Positions 62,404 to 64,000 of a stretch of 64,000 bases of DNA are shown one piece after another. The stretch covers positions 1 to 64,000 of the forward strand of contig JBAYKX010000020.1 in NCBI GenBank assembly GCA_041664345.1, read 5' to 3'. The DNA is from GWE2-40-63 sp041664345. Lineage in GTDB: Bacteria > Bacteroidota > Bacteroidia > Bacteroidales > SZUA-534. The notes beneath the pieces were generated by a model. It saw only the letters and a program-made list of their open reading frames with translations, was not told where the DNA came from and made no database searches. A program made the translations under genes and the position numbers. Numbering within the stretch: position 1 is the first letter of the stretch; every line of letters begins with the position of its first letter.

Positions 62404-63051
62404 ATGGTTCGGTTTCTTACAAAATTCTTTTTTCTAATATTGCTTATTTTAGTAATATCTTCGTTTTCCACGAATACGGCAATGGCTGGTGATGCCTCAA
62501 AATGGGTGTTAGTGACTAATGACGATGGAATTGAAGTGATGGAGCGTTGGGTTACTAACGAAAAGAACGTGAAAGTTAGGGAACGGTCGGGTAAGATGAA
62601 TTTAAATTGTTCAGTTGACGAAATACTTGCTTTGATATCAGATGCATCGAAAACCCATTTGTGGATGAAAAATGTGGAATCGGTTAAGGTTATTAAAAAG
62701 ATAAGCCCGGTAGAATGGTATGTACAAACAAATTTGGATGCTCCTTGGCCTTTTGGAAAGCAAGATATGGTTTCAAAATATGTAGTAAGCAAAGATGCAT
62801 CGAATTCAAATGTGTTAGTATTTATTTCGCCTATTAATAGTTTGCTGCCAAAGCAAAAGGATATTGATAGGCTTGATACTTTTAACGCTAAATGGGAAAT
62901 TGTTCCTTCCGATAATGGAAGAGTTAAAGTTATATTCACAACAGTGTCCACCATTCCACCAGAATATCCTGCTTGGGCTCAAGACCCAGTGGTGCGCAAA
63001 GTGTTTTTTGCAAATCTTCGGAATTTCAAATCAATATTAATGCATTCTTAA
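62404..63051 (+). CDS. Secreted START/SRPBCC-fold lipid-binding-like protein
   Basis: 215 aa from the ATG at 62404, which begins a clear signal peptide (MVRFLTKFFFLILLILVISS ... TAMAG). Upstream Met codons add a poorly hydrophobic extension. The mature part matches the START pattern: WVLVTNDDGIEVMERWV, the strand/helix CSVDEILALISDASKTHLWMKNVE, VEWYVQTNLDAPWPFGKQDMV and the C-terminal long helix VVRKVFFANLRNFKSIL. It probably binds a lipid or hydrophobic ligand in the periplasm. The next gene on the strand starts 40 nt on. Confidence 0.82.
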   Translation: MVRFLTKFFFLILLILVISSFSTNTAMAGDASKWVLVTNDDGIEVMERWVTNEKNVKVRERSGKMNLNCSVDEILALISDASKTHLWMKNVESVKVIKKISPVEWYVQTNLDAPWPFGKQDMVSKYVVSKDASNSNVLVFISPINSLLPKQKDIDRLDTFNAKWEIVPSDNGRVKVIFTTVSTIPPEYPAWAQDPVVRKVFFANLRNFKSILMHS

Positions 63052-63091
63052 GTTGCGTTGATTTGTGCACATAATAATTAAAAGTAATAGT

Positions 63092-63553
63092 ATGAAATTA
63101 GAAAACATTGAAATAGGTATTGGAATAGGCCCTTTAAGGTTTGGCATGGAGCGTGAAGAGGCGAAGAAATTAATGGGTGAACCCGATGAGGTTGAAGAAT
63201 ATGATGAAACGGAGGACATGTTAGGTCGGTCAGAGATATGGCATTATGATGATCAAGAGATTTCTTTGTCGTTTGAAGAAGGCGAAGAGTGGACCTTGGT
63301 TGCCATTGCTACCAGTTCAGAAGATGTAACCATTGCCGGCAAAAAAATGATAGGATTGGCCAAAGAGGAAGTCTTTAAATTTGCTACCGAATTTCAATTA
63401 GGTGAAATGGAAGAAGAGCAATTAACCGATGAGGATGGTATTTCATCCACCGTGCTTTCTTTTTATGAATCAGGTATGAACCTTTGGTTCGAAGATAATT
63501 TATTGTCCGAAATACAATGGGGCGCTCTTTGGGATGAAGAAACTTTAAATTAA
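63092..63553 (+). CDS. Acidic hypothetical protein
   Basis: 153 aa from ATG 63092 (MKLENIEIGIGIGPLRFGME). Very acidic. The N-terminus IGPLRFGMEREEAKKLMGEPDEVEEY resembles small proteins with a repeat of the form G-x-x-x-F-G-M-x-x-x-E/D-x-x-x-x-L-G-x-P, also seen again as GLAKEEVFKFATE. This looks like a two-copy SmpA/OmlA-like or immunity-protein-like fold, but I cannot name a family. No signal peptide. Followed by a strong terminator. Confidence 0.75.
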   Translation: MKLENIEIGIGIGPLRFGMEREEAKKLMGEPDEVEEYDETEDMLGRSEIWHYDDQEISLSFEEGEEWTLVAIATSSEDVTIAGKKMIGLAKEEVFKFATEFQLGEMEEEQLTDEDGISSTVLSFYESGMNLWFEDNLLSEIQWGALWDEETLN

Positions 63554-63562
63554 ATAAAAAAA

Positions 63563-63589
63563 AACCAATCACCGGATTGGTTTTTTTTT
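63563..63589 (+). terminator. Rho-independent terminator
   Basis: aaccaatc-accg-gattggtt stem with an A-run before and a T-run of about nine after, 10 nt past the stop at 63553. The symmetrical A/T tracts allow it to work in both directions. Confidence 0.88.
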
Positions 63590-63599
63590 GCAAATGAAC

Positions 63600-63719
63600 T
63601 AGAGATTAGAAATTAGAATTTAGAAAAGATTATAATTTAACTTCTGACTTCTCAAATCTAATCCCGATAGCTATCGGGACAAGTCTCAAATCTAAAATCT
63701 AACTTCTAAAATCTAAGAA
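63600..63719. repeat. Degenerate tctaa-type repeats abutting the ychF start
   Basis: Irregular repeats such as gattagaaattagaattta and caaatctaaaatctaac run up to the ATG of ychF and surround the second CCCGATAGCTATCGGG palindrome (63663-63678). There is no clear ribosome-binding site; the repeats have replaced or form the leader. Same text type as 21550-21616. Confidence 0.7.
63663..63678. repeat. 16-bp perfect palindrome CCCGATAGCTATCGGG, copy 2
   Basis: Identical to 17330-17345. It is embedded in the low-complexity repeat tract upstream of ychF. Confidence 0.8.
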
Positions 63720-64000
63720 ATGGCTCTTCAGTGCGGAATAGTGGGGTTACCCAATGTGGGAAAATCAACCTTGTTTAATTGTTTATCGAATGCCAGGGCG
63801 CAGGCGGCAAATTTTCCGTTTTGCACCATTGAACCTAACGTGGGGGTTATTACGGTTCCCGATGAGCGATTGAATAAATTGGCTGCTATTGATAATCCTA
63901 AACGGGTGATTCCAACCACAGTTGAAATTGTGGATATTGCCGGATTGGTAAAAGGAGCCAGCAAAGGAGAGGGGTTGGGGAATAAGTTTTTGGCTAACAT
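63720..64000 (+). CDS. ychF: Redox-regulated ATPase YchF (Obg family), 3' truncated by window end
   Basis: The ATG at 63720 gives MALQCGIVGLPNVGKSTLFN: the P-loop GLPNVGKST is at residues 9-17. Then FPFCTIEPNVGVITVPDERL, and EIVDIAGLVKGASKGEGLGN (G3 and the Obg-type glycine loop). These are the standard YchF N-terminal motifs. YchF binds ATP in preference to GTP and associates with ribosomes. The frame is open to the window end, so about 94 of roughly 365 residues are seen. The start is directly preceded by low-complexity repeats. Confidence 0.95.
   Translation, partial: MALQCGIVGLPNVGKSTLFNCLSNARAQAANFPFCTIEPNVGVITVPDERLNKLAAIDNPKRVIPTTVEIVDIAGLVKGASKGEGLGNKFLAN

Noticed and set aside
1..64000. 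tRNA, rRNA, riboswitch or other structured RNA genes
   Set aside because: None recognised by eye on either strand; a covariance-model search would be needed to exclude small ones.

Overview
The window is AT-rich DNA that looks like a Bacteroidota chromosome. Signs of this are Cys-ending lipoprotein signals, intergenic hairpin repeats of the ccccgagt/actcgggg type, few clear Shine-Dalgarno sites, and family choices such as secreted endonuclease/phosphatase, beta-helix lipoprotein, OprO/P-type porin and large PAS/GAF hybrid kinases. I cannot name a genus. No flagellar genes, rRNA, tRNA or CRISPR are visible. The dominant theme is chemosensory and two-component signalling.

Layout. 1-5.7 kb is housekeeping: a truncated nitronate monooxygenase-like flavoprotein, thioredoxin, a CCA-adding-type enzyme, and a secreted phosphodiesterase coupled to a beta-helix lipoprotein. 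5.8-16.8 kb (minus strand) is chemotaxis cluster 1: a 601-aa protein with a CheZ-like D-x3-Q helix, STAS, CheY, CheA, CheW, CheR, a kinase-like protein lacking its His, CheD and CheB, followed by a kinase-less GAF/PAS membrane sensor. A lone receiver gene is divergent at 16.9 kb. 17.4-28.7 kb is cluster 2, which matches the Wsp-type gene set (CheW, CheR-TPR, CheW, MCP, CheA-REC, CheB). Its output is a REC-GAF-PAS histidine kinase where Wsp has a GGDEF protein. One of its CheW genes carries a one-base frameshift. 28.8-32.8 kb holds small proteins, a CBM48 protein, a GT4 glycosyltransferase and a porin.

32.9-45.1 kb is a module present three times in tandem: conserved leader, receiver-only protein, 90-aa protein ending SDYW, CheW, MCP. 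Copy A is intact and carries an inserted lipoprotein carbonic anhydrase. The middle copy has lost its receiver gene, 90-aa gene and most of cheW. Copy B has a cheW with an in-frame stop and ends in a decaying MCP pseudogene. The MCPs end in a flexible linker plus a conserved peptide, which looks like an adaptor-docking tail. Next to it lie a NarL-type regulator and its probable 1238-aa REC-7xPAS-HisKA_3 kinase, with a Bro-N-type gene between them.

51.1-58.7 kb carries three more hybrid kinases, one with a periplasmic CxxCH haem-binding sensor. A broken second copy of that kinase contains an IS21-like terminal scar. 59-64 kb returns to ordinary genes: transketolase, a receiver, DUF427, a START-like secreted protein, an unknown acidic protein, and the start of ychF.

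Overall the region records repeated duplication and decay of sensory modules: two complete chemosensory cores plus many receptors and kinases that may feed the same CheA/CheY pools.
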